Assembly: GCF_052216985.1 (NCBI RefSeq)
Contig: NZ_JBQOUY010000013.1
Coordinates: 15,501 to 79,500 of the forward strand
Source: Acidaminococcus fermentans_A
Lineage (GTDB): Bacteria; Bacillota; Negativicutes; Acidaminococcales; Acidaminococcaceae
DNA: 64,000 bases
Direction of reading: 5' to 3'
The translations under genes were made by a program, and so were the position numbers. The notes under the pieces were generated by a model. It saw only the letters and a program-made list of their open reading frames with translations, searched no databases and was not told the DNA's origin. This document shows, piece by piece, positions 32,548 to 41,085 of this stretch (positions are counted from its first letter, which is position 1; every line of letters begins with the position of its first letter).

Positions 32548-34263
32548 TTATTCCTGGCTTATTCCCTCCAACACTATATGGCCATCTGGCAGAAGAGCTC
32601 CACCACAGCCGTCTACTCGCTGTGTCCCAGCTGCGTAATACTCTCCATTTAGGCACATGACACTGTTGAGCATGGTACTCATGGCTTGATCCCTGGGAAC
32701 CTGTACAATGGTATGACCACGTTTCCGCAGCAGATTTAAAGTATCCTCTGAAATTCCCAGTTCCACTTCCAGCCCCTGTTTTTGTGTCTGGCAGTGGATG
32801 TAGGGAAGGCCCACCAGCCGCTCTGGTGTCAGGCCAAAATCAACTCCGTTGACAATTCCTTGTACAATGCCCGTGATAATCCGAGGACCTCCTGCAGCTC
32901 CAATGGCTAGGAAAGGCTTCCCATCCCGGCACACCATGGTGGGCGCCATACTGGACAAAGGTGTCTTTCCGCCGGCAATACTGTTGGCCATGCCATAGCT
33001 CAGGCCCTGACTGGTAATAGCCCCGGCTTCTGCGGAAAAGTCACTCATGGCATTGTTCAGGACGAAGCCTAATCCATCCACCACAATACCGCAGCCGAAC
33101 CAGTCACGGACGGTCTGAGTCTGGGAAAAGGCATTTCCCTCCTTGTCCATGACTACGAAATGGGACGTATTCCCAGGATAGTCTTTGGCGGCAATATTTT
33201 CTGCTGCTGCAAATTCTCCTGCAGCTTCCGTCATGAGTGCCGCCCGTTCCTCGGCAAACTTCTTGCTCACTAGGCGGTCCGTATCCACTTGGACAAAGTC
33301 TGGATCTCCCAGTGCCTGGCTTCGGTCAGCAAATCCCAATTTCATGGCTTCTGCCAGGGCATGGATTGTGGCAGCCGTATTCTGTCCCGTTTTTCTTACA
33401 TCTCGGGTTTCCAGGATATTCAGCATTTCCAGGACAGCACAGCCCCCGCTTGGCGGGCCAAAGGACACCACATCTGTCCCGTGATAGGAAGTGTGAAGGA
33501 CATGGCGGTATTTGGGCCGGTATTCCGTAAAATCTTCCAGGACAAAACAGCCGCCCCTTGCATTGATCAGATCCACCATCTGCCGGGCGGTCTTTCCGGT
33601 ATAAAAAGCATCAGCCCCTTTTTCTGCCAACTGTTCCAACAGTTTTCCGATTTCCGGATTGGTCTGTTTTTCCCCAAAACGGTATTGGCTGCCGTCCGGT
33701 TTCAGATACAATTTCCGGAAGGCAGCTGAAAGTCTCCGTTTCCGACGGACGGAATCATCCTCCATGGTCAAAGATTCCGTATACCCTGTGCCGAACCCTT
33801 CTTCTGCCAGGCGGATGGCTGGTGCTGTCACTTCCTTCCAGGTCAGAGTTCCATATTTTTCCAACACTTCTTCCAGTGTCCGCAACAGACCGGGAACGGT
33901 TACCGATTGTCCTCCCAGATCCTTCCATTCATCCTGGACTTCTCCATCTTTAATAAAGAGATTCGGACCGGCTGCTTTGGGAGCGATGCCTCGGCCGTCC
34001 AGAGCTATGAACCTGTTTTCTCTGGCCACATACAACAGGGAAAAGCATCCGCCTCCCAAACCAGAATGATGAGGTTCTACTACAGACAGAGCCAGGGAAA
34101 CTGCCACTGCCGCATCAAAGGCATTGCCGCCGTGTTTCAAGATTTCCAATCCCGCTCGGGTAGCATAGACACTATTGCTGCTGATGGCACCGCGGGATCC
34201 ATGAGCTACCGGCCGGCTCCAATAAGCGGGCCACATATAGATTCCTTTTTTTGTCTGGGTCAT
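32548..34263 (-). CDS. ggt: gamma-glutamyltransferase/gamma-glutamyl hydrolase
   Basis: 571 residues from ATG 34263, after AAGGAAG; longer frames upstream overlap the symporter gene out of frame. N-terminal large-subunit motifs: GAISSNSVYATRAGLEIL, GGNAFDAAVAVSLALSVVEP, GLGGGCFSLLY and DGRGIAPKAAGP. Thr366 in GNTSHFVVMDKEGN is the expected autocleavage nucleophile, and PLSSMAPTMV is the conserved lid motif. There is no signal peptide, so the enzyme is probably cytoplasmic, unlike the periplasmic E. coli enzyme. It overlaps the symporter gene by four bases, implying cleavage of imported gamma-glutamyl compounds to glutamate. Confidence 0.92.
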   Translation of the reverse strand: MTQTKKGIYMWPAYWSRPVAHGSRGAISSNSVYATRAGLEILKHGGNAFDAAVAVSLALSVVEPHHSGLGGGCFSLLYVARENRFIALDGRGIAPKAAGPNLFIKDGEVQDEWKDLGGQSVTVPGLLRTLEEVLEKYGTLTWKEVTAPAIRLAEEGFGTGYTESLTMEDDSVRRKRRLSAAFRKLYLKPDGSQYRFGEKQTNPEIGKLLEQLAEKGADAFYTGKTARQMVDLINARGGCFVLEDFTEYRPKYRHVLHTSYHGTDVVSFGPPSGGCAVLEMLNILETRDVRKTGQNTAATIHALAEAMKLGFADRSQALGDPDFVQVDTDRLVSKKFAEERAALMTEAAGEFAAAENIAAKDYPGNTSHFVVMDKEGNAFSQTQTVRDWFGCGIVVDGLGFVLNNAMSDFSAEAGAITSQGLSYGMANSIAGGKTPLSSMAPTMVCRDGKPFLAIGAAGGPRIITGIVQGIVNGVDFGLTPERLVGLPYIHCQTQKQGLEVELGISEDTLNLLRKRGHTIVQVPRDQAMSTMLNSVMCLNGEYYAAGTQRVDGCGGALLPDGHIVLEGISQE

Positions 34264-35633
34264 ACTGCTTCCTTCTTTCCGGTCATCAAGGATACGATGA
34301 TCCCTACAGAATAAGTTACGATTACCACAGGGTATACTGCTTCCAACATATCCGTCAGTTTCAGGAGCATCCAGGCGACCCCCACGACCATTCCGCAGAG
34401 CATGCTCCAGAAGGCTCCCTGAGGAGTAATCTTCTTCCACATGATTCCGGCCAGGATGGAAAAGCTTACTGGTGCCGCAGCCACATGCTGCAGAGTCAGG
34501 AACAGGTTGGTCAGAGCGTTGCTGGGAATCAGGTTGGCTGGAAGCAGAGTCAGATACGCAAAGATGAAGGTGATCCACTTGGAAATCTTCAGAACTTGGG
34601 CATCATCTGCCTTGGGATTGATTTCTGTCTTGTACACATTGGTGATGATGGTACCGGTGGCCAACATCATGGTAGCCATAGTAGCCGCGATAATCATGGT
34701 AGCAAAAGCAAAGACCACGCCCGCAAACAGCGGACTGCTGAAAGCTTTGATGGCATAGGCAAAAGCCGTGGTCCCGTTCCCCAGATCAGCTCCAGAAGCT
34801 TTAGAGAACATACCGCAAAGAGCTGTCAGGATGCAGATAGGAGCAGCAATTACATACCCCAGGATGGACCCGGTCCGGGCCGCTTCTGGAGATTTGGCCG
34901 ACAGCAGAGGTTGCAGAACCGACTGCATCACTGCTGTACTGATGCACCCGCCTACGATCCAGGCAATGATCCGATGGGTAGGCATATTGTGCCAAGAGGC
35001 ATACTGGGTAGGCAGCTTGGCCAGCAATCCACTGTAGTTCCCGAATTTGGGAAGCGTGGTGAAGACAAAAGCCATCAGCAGGATATAGGTCCCGATGCAG
35101 ACCACCCGGCCAACAGCGGATGCACCCCGCATACCGGAAAAGCTGGTATAGACTACCGCAATGGTTACTCCAATCAGCATGGCCCAGCTGATGCTCAATC
35201 CTGGCAGTACAATCTGCACAATACTGGAAACCGTCTTCAGCTGGATGGGAATGTACAGGAACCCGTAAATAATCCAGGCGTAAGAATACAGCCGGGCCGT
35301 TTTCTGTCCAAATTTCAGCTGCAGATATTCCGGTACTGATTCGCTGGGCAGATTTTCCCGGATCATCTTGGCAAAAAAAGCAAGGAAGATAAAATAAAAA
35401 CTGCCCGCAATGGAATACCAGGCACCTGAAATGCCCAGATTGTATCCATTTTGAGCAGCTCCTACGATTGCCATGCCGCCAATCTGCCAGGCTGCAAAAA
35501 CACATCCCAGAGACCAGGCTCCCAAAGTACGGTCTCCCCCTGACCACTGACTGGCCGCCTTGATGCTGGAACCAGCATACACGCCGATACCAATAATCAG
35601 GCAAAAGGTAATGACCCAGATTGCCACCAACAT
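34260..35633 (-). CDS. sodium:solute symporter (SSS family)
   Basis: 457 residues, about 13 membrane segments. SSS-type features: SQWSGGDRTLGAWSLGCVFAAWQIGG with an unwound first helix, ESVPEYLQLKFG, SFSGMRGASAVGRVVCIGTYI and FAFATMIIAATMATMMLATG. Members carry proline, pantothenate, sugars or other solutes with sodium. The start/stop overlap with ggt indicates that gamma-glutamyl amino acids, glutathione fragments or a similar compound are carried (inference). Confidence 0.88.
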   Translation of the reverse strand: MLVAIWVITFCLIIGIGVYAGSSIKAASQWSGGDRTLGAWSLGCVFAAWQIGGMAIVGAAQNGYNLGISGAWYSIAGSFYFIFLAFFAKMIRENLPSESVPEYLQLKFGQKTARLYSYAWIIYGFLYIPIQLKTVSSIVQIVLPGLSISWAMLIGVTIAVVYTSFSGMRGASAVGRVVCIGTYILLMAFVFTTLPKFGNYSGLLAKLPTQYASWHNMPTHRIIAWIVGGCISTAVMQSVLQPLLSAKSPEAARTGSILGYVIAAPICILTALCGMFSKASGADLGNGTTAFAYAIKAFSSPLFAGVVFAFATMIIAATMATMMLATGTIITNVYKTEINPKADDAQVLKISKWITFIFAYLTLLPANLIPSNALTNLFLTLQHVAAAPVSFSILAGIMWKKITPQGAFWSMLCGMVVGVAWMLLKLTDMLEAVYPVVIVTYSVGIIVSLMTGKKEAV

Positions 35634-35737
35634 AATAATCCCTCCCTTGAAAAATATGATTGCAGCAGCCTGCCTTGTGACAGACTGAAACAGCCGGATA
35701 CAGGAAATATGTTGATATATGCCCTAAATCTCATTAA

Positions 35738-35751
35738 AGAAATATATTTCT
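35738..35751. promoter_or_regulatory. 14-nt palindrome upstream of the SSS-ggt operon
   Basis: AGAAATATATTTCT, about 105 bases before the symporter start and next to the GntR gene. A second 14-nt palindrome, AGTAATATATTACT, lies at 35856-35869 over the GntR stop codon. Either may be a regulator site, but both are AT-rich and could be chance. Confidence 0.3.
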
Positions 35752-35864
35752 ATTGCTTTAAAAGGATGATTTCAAACGCATTATCTCTTTGTTTCTTTCA
35801 GTATATCTGATTTTTTTCTGGATTTCAATGCTATTTATCATATTAATTTTACTTAAGTAATATA

Positions 35865-36533
35865 TTACTCTTTCCAATATTCAGGTAAGGTCCGGGCAAA
35901 AGAATTTTTTAAATGGGTTTCCATGGCCTTGTAGGCTTTCTTTTCATCTTTTTTGACAATGGCCTCGTATACTCTTTGATGTTCAGCGTACACTTTTCGA
36001 GCATCAATAGAATTGTTATAGACACTCTTTACTTCAAAACGGAGATAATGATCCAGTACCACATCCAGGAAACGGTAAAAGATTTTGTTGTGGGCAGCTT
36101 GGATCATAGCCCGGTGGAAGCTGTGGTCGATTCGGTACAGCCGTTGTCCGTCTTCCGATGGAAGACCTTCTTGGAGAGATGTCAGCAGACTGTTCATTTT
36201 CTGCAGGTCTGTTTCGCTGGCTCGTTGGGCTGCCAATTGGGCGCAGATGGGTTCCATGGTTATCCTGGCTTCCAGGATATCATGGGCTTTTTCATAGGAT
36301 ACTGGCTGAATCAACACCCCTCTGCCCCGGCAAAAAGTCACATAGCCATCAGTCTGGAGTTCCAACAGAGCTTCCCGAAGTGGTGTTTTGCTGATATCCA
36401 GTTCTCGGCAGATACTTTCCTGAGAATAGATGGCTCCAATTCGGAATCGGTTGAATAAAATGGCATCTTTGATTCGTTCATAAGCAATATCCTTATAAGA
36501 AAGTTTCTCTGCAGCTTCTTTTTTATGTTCCAT
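35865..36533 (-). CDS. GntR-family regulator, FCD subfamily, ggt module
   Basis: 222 residues from ATG 36533 with GGAGG seven bases upstream; an in-frame extension to 36626 has no site and is rejected. Winged helix YSQESICRELDISKTPLREAL followed by LQTDGYVTF and an FCD domain with DHSFHRAMIQAAHN. Located directly upstream of, and co-directional with, the SSS-ggt operon; probably its regulator. Confidence 0.9.
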   Translation of the reverse strand: MEHKKEAAEKLSYKDIAYERIKDAILFNRFRIGAIYSQESICRELDISKTPLREALLELQTDGYVTFCRGRGVLIQPVSYEKAHDILEARITMEPICAQLAAQRASETDLQKMNSLLTSLQEGLPSEDGQRLYRIDHSFHRAMIQAAHNKIFYRFLDVVLDHYLRFEVKSVYNNSIDARKVYAEHQRVYEAIVKKDEKKAYKAMETHLKNSFARTLPEYWKE

Positions 36534-36823
36534 AACGGGCCCTCCTTTTTTTACAACTGATTTTATTATAGCCGGTGCCGAAAGCCATGAAAAGTAGCAG
36601 CAATACCAAACTGAGAAGAGTGGCAATTCACCAGATTCATATGACTGTAGTGTAACGATTTCTTAGCCTAAAGAAATTAACATACGATTTTGGATTTGGC
36701 TGATGCCAAAAATCAGCTTGGAATTTTAGTCTCCAGACCAATGAAAAAATAACGGGGTTTGCTATAATGAAGTTAGAATTATTTGTCTATTCATTGACAT
36801 TTGTTGAAGAATGGGGTGAGGCG

Positions 36824-37648
36824 ATGAAACTGGTTACGCTGATGGACAACTGCGCTGGAGAGAATCTTGGCCTGAAGCATGAACACGGCCTGTCTTTCTA
36901 TGCCCAGTTCCCGGATGCAAAGGTCCTGTTCGATTTTGGACCGGGCCCGGACACAGTGGAAAATGCCCGGAAGCTGGATGTGCCTCTGGAAAACATCCAG
37001 TTTGCTGTGGGCAGTCATGGGCACTATGACCATGGGGGAGGATACCCGGCTTTTGTGGAAGCGGGGGTCCGGGCGCCTTTTGTGACCGGGAAGGGATATT
37101 TTACAGAAAAATATGCGGTGGAAGACATCCGGGCCACCTATCTGGGGGTTGGTTTCGACGAAAATTTCCTGGAAGAGAAGGGTATCCTCCACAAAGAGTG
37201 CAGCGGAGTGCTTCCGCTGTCACCTTCCGTTTCCGTGATGACAGGATTCCGGCGGAGCCATTCCTTCGAAACCATTCCGGAGCGGTTCCGGCTGCGTCAA
37301 GGTGAGGAATGGAAACCGGATTTCTTCGACGATGAGATCTGTTTGGTCCATCAGCTGAAGGAAGGGCTGTTCGTGTTGGTGGGCTGTTCCCATCCGGGAA
37401 TCTTGAACATCCTGTCTTCTGTACAGGAACAATACCGACAGCCCATCATCGGGGTGGCCGGCGGTACCCACTTGATGGAAGCTTCCGAAGCGCGGATCGG
37501 GGAAACCCTGGTGCAGATGAAGAAGTTCGGGATGAAATTGATCGGCTTCAACCACTGTACAGGGGAAACCTTCCGGGAACGGGTCAGGAAAGAACCGGAT
37601 CTCCATGCCATGTATCTCGGGGCTGGAGATACCTTATTCCTGGAATGA
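36824..37648 (+). CDS. metallo-beta-lactamase-fold protein (COG1237 type)
   Basis: 274 residues from ATG 36824 after GGGGTGAGG. An in-frame start at 36767 overlaps a TATAAT box (36763-36768) that probably drives the gene, so it is rejected. Motifs: LMDNCAGENLGLKHEHGLSF, VLFDFGPGPDTVENARKL, metal-binding GSHGHYDHGGG, VLVGCSHPGILNIL and GGTHLMEA. This pattern matches the group annotated as dihydropterin-ribofuranosylaminobenzene phosphate synthase-like. The true reaction here is unknown. It shares an operon with a CdaR-type regulator and a GntP permease. Confidence 0.82.
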   Translation: MKLVTLMDNCAGENLGLKHEHGLSFYAQFPDAKVLFDFGPGPDTVENARKLDVPLENIQFAVGSHGHYDHGGGYPAFVEAGVRAPFVTGKGYFTEKYAVEDIRATYLGVGFDENFLEEKGILHKECSGVLPLSPSVSVMTGFRRSHSFETIPERFRLRQGEEWKPDFFDDEICLVHQLKEGLFVLVGCSHPGILNILSSVQEQYRQPIIGVAGGTHLMEASEARIGETLVQMKKFGMKLIGFNHCTGETFRERVRKEPDLHAMYLGAGDTLFLE

Positions 37649-37658
37649 AAGGAAGACT

Positions 37659-38834
37659 ATGAACCACTTGAAACAGACGGAATTTGCAGCTCTGGCCCAG
37701 GCTTTTGTAGAAGCGACATCTCCTCTGGTCAGTGGGCGGACCATCAACATCATGGCGGCGGATGGGACCATCTTGGCTTCTACAGAAAAGGAACGGATCG
37801 GGACCTATCATCATGGAGCCCGGCTGGCGGCGGAAACCGGAAAACCGGTGATCATCGATGCGCAGAATGTGAGCCGATATCCTGGGGCCAAAGAAGGCGC
37901 CAATCTGCCCATACTGGATAACGGACAGGTCATCGGGGTGGTGGGACTTTACGGAGAAGAAAAAGAAATCCGGGATGCGGCGAATCTGCTGGGGGTTTAT
38001 GTGACCCAGTTCTTCCGGCAGCAGAGGCAGTACCGGGAAAAGAAATCCCGCCAGAAAAACCGCACCCGTTTGCTGCAGATGCTGCTTTCCGGGATCCGGG
38101 AAGAAAATGATGAGGCCCGGAGCCTCTGCCGGGCGCTGGGACTGCAGCTGCAGCCGCCTTTTATACTGCTGGGGATCGGAGCGCAGCAGGACACGGAAAC
38201 GCTCCAGGACTTGGCAGAACAGATGGACAGTTGGTGGGAAACGGACCGGCTGCTCCGCCGAGGAAATCTTTTCGGGATGCCGGGCCAGATCCTGCTGGTG
38301 CTCCATTCTCTGGAAAAAGGGGAAAGGGAACGGCTCCGGAATGTAGGAGAAATCCGAGAGGGTCTCTTGGGAAAACTCCTGGATCAGGCAGAACGGAAAT
38401 CTTTTCTGAAGCTGGCGGCCAGCCATTGCTGCGGAACCTTGGAAGAACTGCCGGAAGCGGGAAGGGAAGTGGAGCTCCTTCTGGAGGAGGGGGAAGGAGC
38501 TGTTGCTTCTGCAGAAAATCCCCAAGATGCCGTTTGTTATCTCTTGGCCCGGATGGAAAACCATGGGGGTGGTGCCCTGGCCCGACGGAAACTCCATCAA
38601 CTGGAGCAGGAAGTCTCTCCTGACCAGGTACGGATGCTGCTGGATACGGCGCGGGCTTATTATGAGGAAGAAGGAGCTCTCCAGAAAGCGGCGGACAGAC
38701 TTGCCATCCACAAGAACACCCTGCAGTATCGGCTCCTCCGACTGTATGAAGGACTGGGCCTGGAGAATACTTCAGGGTTTGCCAGAGAATTTGTGATCCG
38801 TCTGCTGCTGGCAGAGAACAAGGGGAAAAAGTAA
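37659..38834 (+). CDS. CdaR-type sugar-diacid regulator
   Basis: 391 residues, start 10 bases after the previous stop. The N-terminal diacid-recognition domain shows AADGTILASTEKERIGTYHHGA and GVVGLYGEEKEIRDAANLLGV. The C-terminal PucR-type helix-turn-helix is KAADRLAIHKNTLQYRLLRLYEGLG. CdaR proteins activate uptake and use of glucarate, galactarate and glycerate. Eleven bases before a GntP permease, which fits control of that gene. Confidence 0.9.
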   Translation: MNHLKQTEFAALAQAFVEATSPLVSGRTINIMAADGTILASTEKERIGTYHHGARLAAETGKPVIIDAQNVSRYPGAKEGANLPILDNGQVIGVVGLYGEEKEIRDAANLLGVYVTQFFRQQRQYREKKSRQKNRTRLLQMLLSGIREENDEARSLCRALGLQLQPPFILLGIGAQQDTETLQDLAEQMDSWWETDRLLRRGNLFGMPGQILLVLHSLEKGERERLRNVGEIREGLLGKLLDQAERKSFLKLAASHCCGTLEELPEAGREVELLLEEGEGAVASAENPQDAVCYLLARMENHGGGALARRKLHQLEQEVSPDQVRMLLDTARAYYEEEGALQKAADRLAIHKNTLQYRLLRLYEGLGLENTSGFAREFVIRLLLAENKGKK

Positions 38835-38845
38835 GGAGGAGTATC

Positions 38846-40180
38846 ATGTTCTATTTTCTGGTGATTTTCGTTGCTGTGCTGCTGATGATCATTGCCATCC
38901 AGAAATTCAATATGCATCCGTTCCTGGTGATGACGGTGATTTCTGTCCTGGTAGGGCTGGTCTGCGGGATCCCATCGGAAAAGGTCATTGTCATCATCAA
39001 AAATGGGTTCGGCAGCATCATGGGGAATATCGGTATCGTCATCCTCTGCGGGACCATCATCGGGACCATCCTGGAAAAGACCGGTGCGGCTCTGACCATG
39101 GCCAATACCATCCTGGGACTGGTGGGGAAAAGCCGCAGTGTGCTGACCATGGCCATTACCGGGTATGTGACCGGGATCCCGGTTTTCTGTGATTCTGGAT
39201 TTGTCATCCTGAGCCCTATTTCCCGGGCTTTGGCAGCTCGGTCCAATATTTCCCTGGCGGTCATGGCTACGGCCCTTTCCGGAGGCCTTTATGCCACCCA
39301 CTGCCTGGTTCCACCGACCCCTGGCCCCATTGCCATGGCCGGGACCCTGGATGCGGATCTGGGGCTGACCATCCTGGTGGGGTTGGTGATTTCCATCCCG
39401 GCTACCTTGGCAGCCTATCTCTATGCCAAATACATTTCTTCCAAGATCGATATTCCGGCCAATCCAGAATTCACAGTGGAAGAACTGGTGGAAAAATACG
39501 GAAAACTGCCGGGGGCTCTCCACAGTTTCTCTCCCATCCTGGTTCCCATCCTGCTGATTGCCATCAAATCCATCGGGGATTTCCCTTCTGCTCCTTTTGG
39601 GAATGGGGCAGTGAAATATTTCTTCTCCTTCATCGGGAATCCGGTGATCGCCCTGATCCTAGGGGTGTTCCTGGCCATGACCCTGATCCCCGGCAGTGAA
39701 CAGAAAAATGTGCTGGACTGGGTGACGGAAGGGGTCACCAGTTCTGCAGGGATCCTGGCCATTACTGGGGCCGGCGGGTCCTTTGGGGCCATCATCCAGA
39801 AGCTCCCCATTGCCGATGTCATCAGCTCTTCTTTGATGGGCATGGGGGTGGGGGTGTTCCTGCCCTTTATCATCGCGGCACTGCTGAAATGCGCTATGGG
39901 GGCCTCCACAGTGGCCATGATCACCACATCCGCCATGGTGGCTCCTATGCTGGGGGCCATGGGCTTCACCTCTCCTCTGGGACGGGTGCTGATCATCATG
40001 GCCATCGGGGCCGGTTCCATGACTGTTTCCCACGCCAATGATTCCTATTTCTGGGTGGTCTCCCAGTTCTCAGATATGAGTACTTCCCAGGCTTATAAAT
40101 GCCAGACCGGTATGACCGGAGTCATGGGGATTACCACCATCATTGTGGTATACATCCTGTCCGTCCTGTTTGTGCACTGA
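38846..40180 (+). CDS. GntP-family permease (glycerate/gluconate type)
   Basis: 444 residues, about 12 membrane segments. Motifs GYVTGIPVFCDSGFVILSPI, LSGGLYATHCLVPPTPGPIA, GAGGSFGAIIQKLPIAD and SHANDSYFWVVSQFSDMS are close to the GntP consensus. Linked to a CdaR-type regulator, so glycerate or a sugar acid is the probable substrate. No glycerate kinase is present in the window. Confidence 0.9.
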   Translation: MFYFLVIFVAVLLMIIAIQKFNMHPFLVMTVISVLVGLVCGIPSEKVIVIIKNGFGSIMGNIGIVILCGTIIGTILEKTGAALTMANTILGLVGKSRSVLTMAITGYVTGIPVFCDSGFVILSPISRALAARSNISLAVMATALSGGLYATHCLVPPTPGPIAMAGTLDADLGLTILVGLVISIPATLAAYLYAKYISSKIDIPANPEFTVEELVEKYGKLPGALHSFSPILVPILLIAIKSIGDFPSAPFGNGAVKYFFSFIGNPVIALILGVFLAMTLIPGSEQKNVLDWVTEGVTSSAGILAITGAGGSFGAIIQKLPIADVISSSLMGMGVGVFLPFIIAALLKCAMGASTVAMITTSAMVAPMLGAMGFTSPLGRVLIIMAIGAGSMTVSHANDSYFWVVSQFSDMSTSQAYKCQTGMTGVMGITTIIVVYILSVLFVH

Positions 40181-40211
40181 GAAAAAGACCGTACAGCGTT
40201 CCCTATGCAAG

Positions 40212-40270
40212 AGGGCTGCAGAAGATATCGGCAAGCAAAACCGATGTCCTGCAGCCCTGCTTTTTTTTTT
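40212..40270 (+). terminator. hairpin terminator, repeated element copy A
   Basis: The left arm (AGGGCTGCAGAAGATATCGG at 40212-40231) is identical to that of copy B at 44532. The right arm (40241-40258) carries small deletions. It is followed by ten T. Confidence 0.85.
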
Positions 40271-40349
40271 CGGGCCAGCCAGGCAGTTCCCAGCACCATT
40301 TTCTATCTGTTATACTAATAGAAAGAATATAAGGAAACAGGAGGCCGTT

Positions 40350-40973
40350 ATGTCGCGTCAAATCGAAGAGCAGGCAAAAGGAAAGCACAGAGAGACGAAA
40401 GGGGATAAGACCAAAAAGGAGCTTTATACAACGGCTCTCCGGCTTTTCCGCGAAAAAGGGTACGAGAATGTTTCCATCAGTGAAATCGCCCGGGAAGCAG
40501 GGACGGCCAAAGGGACTTTCTATATCCATTTCCCCTCTAAAGCAGCCGTGGTTACAGAAATGCTCCATTACTATGACGATACGTATGAAGAAACGGCAGC
40601 CCGGCTTCCGTATCCTTGTTCGCCGCTGACAGCGATCCAGAACTTGATTGGGGAATCCTGCAGATTCACCTGTGAAACCATCGGAGTGGATCTGATACGG
40701 GTTTTATATATTCAACAGCTGCATAAAAATCCGGCAGAGCAGGGAGAAATGGATTACCATCGTCCGCTTTATCAGCTTTTCAAGCATTTTTTTGAACAGG
40801 GGCAGGAACAAAAGATCTTTTGCCGCAAGTGGACCGCTCACACAATGACCATCTGGCTGATCCGTGCCATCAGAGGGGTATTTTATGAATGGACCATGGA
40901 AAATGGGAATTTCGATTTGCGGAAAGAGACAAAGGATTTTACAGACGCATTGCTGCAAGGTTTTCAAAAATGA
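40350..40973 (+). CDS. TetR-family regulator
   Basis: 207 residues from ATG 40350, six bases after GGAGG; the open frame further upstream overlaps the terminator and is not real. TetR helix-turn-helix: ALRLFREKGYENVSISEIAR followed by EAGTAKGTFYIHFPSKAAVV. The C-terminal ligand domain is family-variable. It lies 112 bases before an AbgT carrier whose promoter carries a 24-nt perfect palindrome, probably its operator. Confidence 0.92.
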   Translation: MSRQIEEQAKGKHRETKGDKTKKELYTTALRLFREKGYENVSISEIAREAGTAKGTFYIHFPSKAAVVTEMLHYYDDTYEETAARLPYPCSPLTAIQNLIGESCRFTCETIGVDLIRVLYIQQLHKNPAEQGEMDYHRPLYQLFKHFFEQGQEQKIFCRKWTAHTMTIWLIRAIRGVFYEWTMENGNFDLRKETKDFTDALLQGFQK

Positions 40974-41000
40974 CTTTTTCAAACTGCCTTATCTAGGAAA

Positions 41001-41029
41001 TTGACACAGGGAGTCCCCTGCACTATAAT
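41001..41029 (+). promoter_or_regulatory. consensus sigma-70 promoter of the AbgT operon
   Basis: TTGACA at 41001-41006, exactly 17 spacer bases, TATAAT at 41024-41029: both boxes perfect. Such a strong promoter would need tight repression, which the adjacent palindrome can provide. Confidence 0.85.
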
Positions 41030-41036
41030 CAATGTA

Positions 41037-41060
41037 TAAATATGACCGCGGTCATATTTA
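41037..41060. promoter_or_regulatory. 24-nt perfect palindrome, likely TetR operator
   Basis: TAAATATGACCG (41037-41048) and CGGTCATATTTA (41049-41060) are exact inverted copies covering the expected transcription start. The position and symmetry fit repression by the TetR protein encoded just upstream. Confidence 0.8.
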
Positions 41061-41085
41061 AAAATCGAGTGAAGAAGGGATGTTT

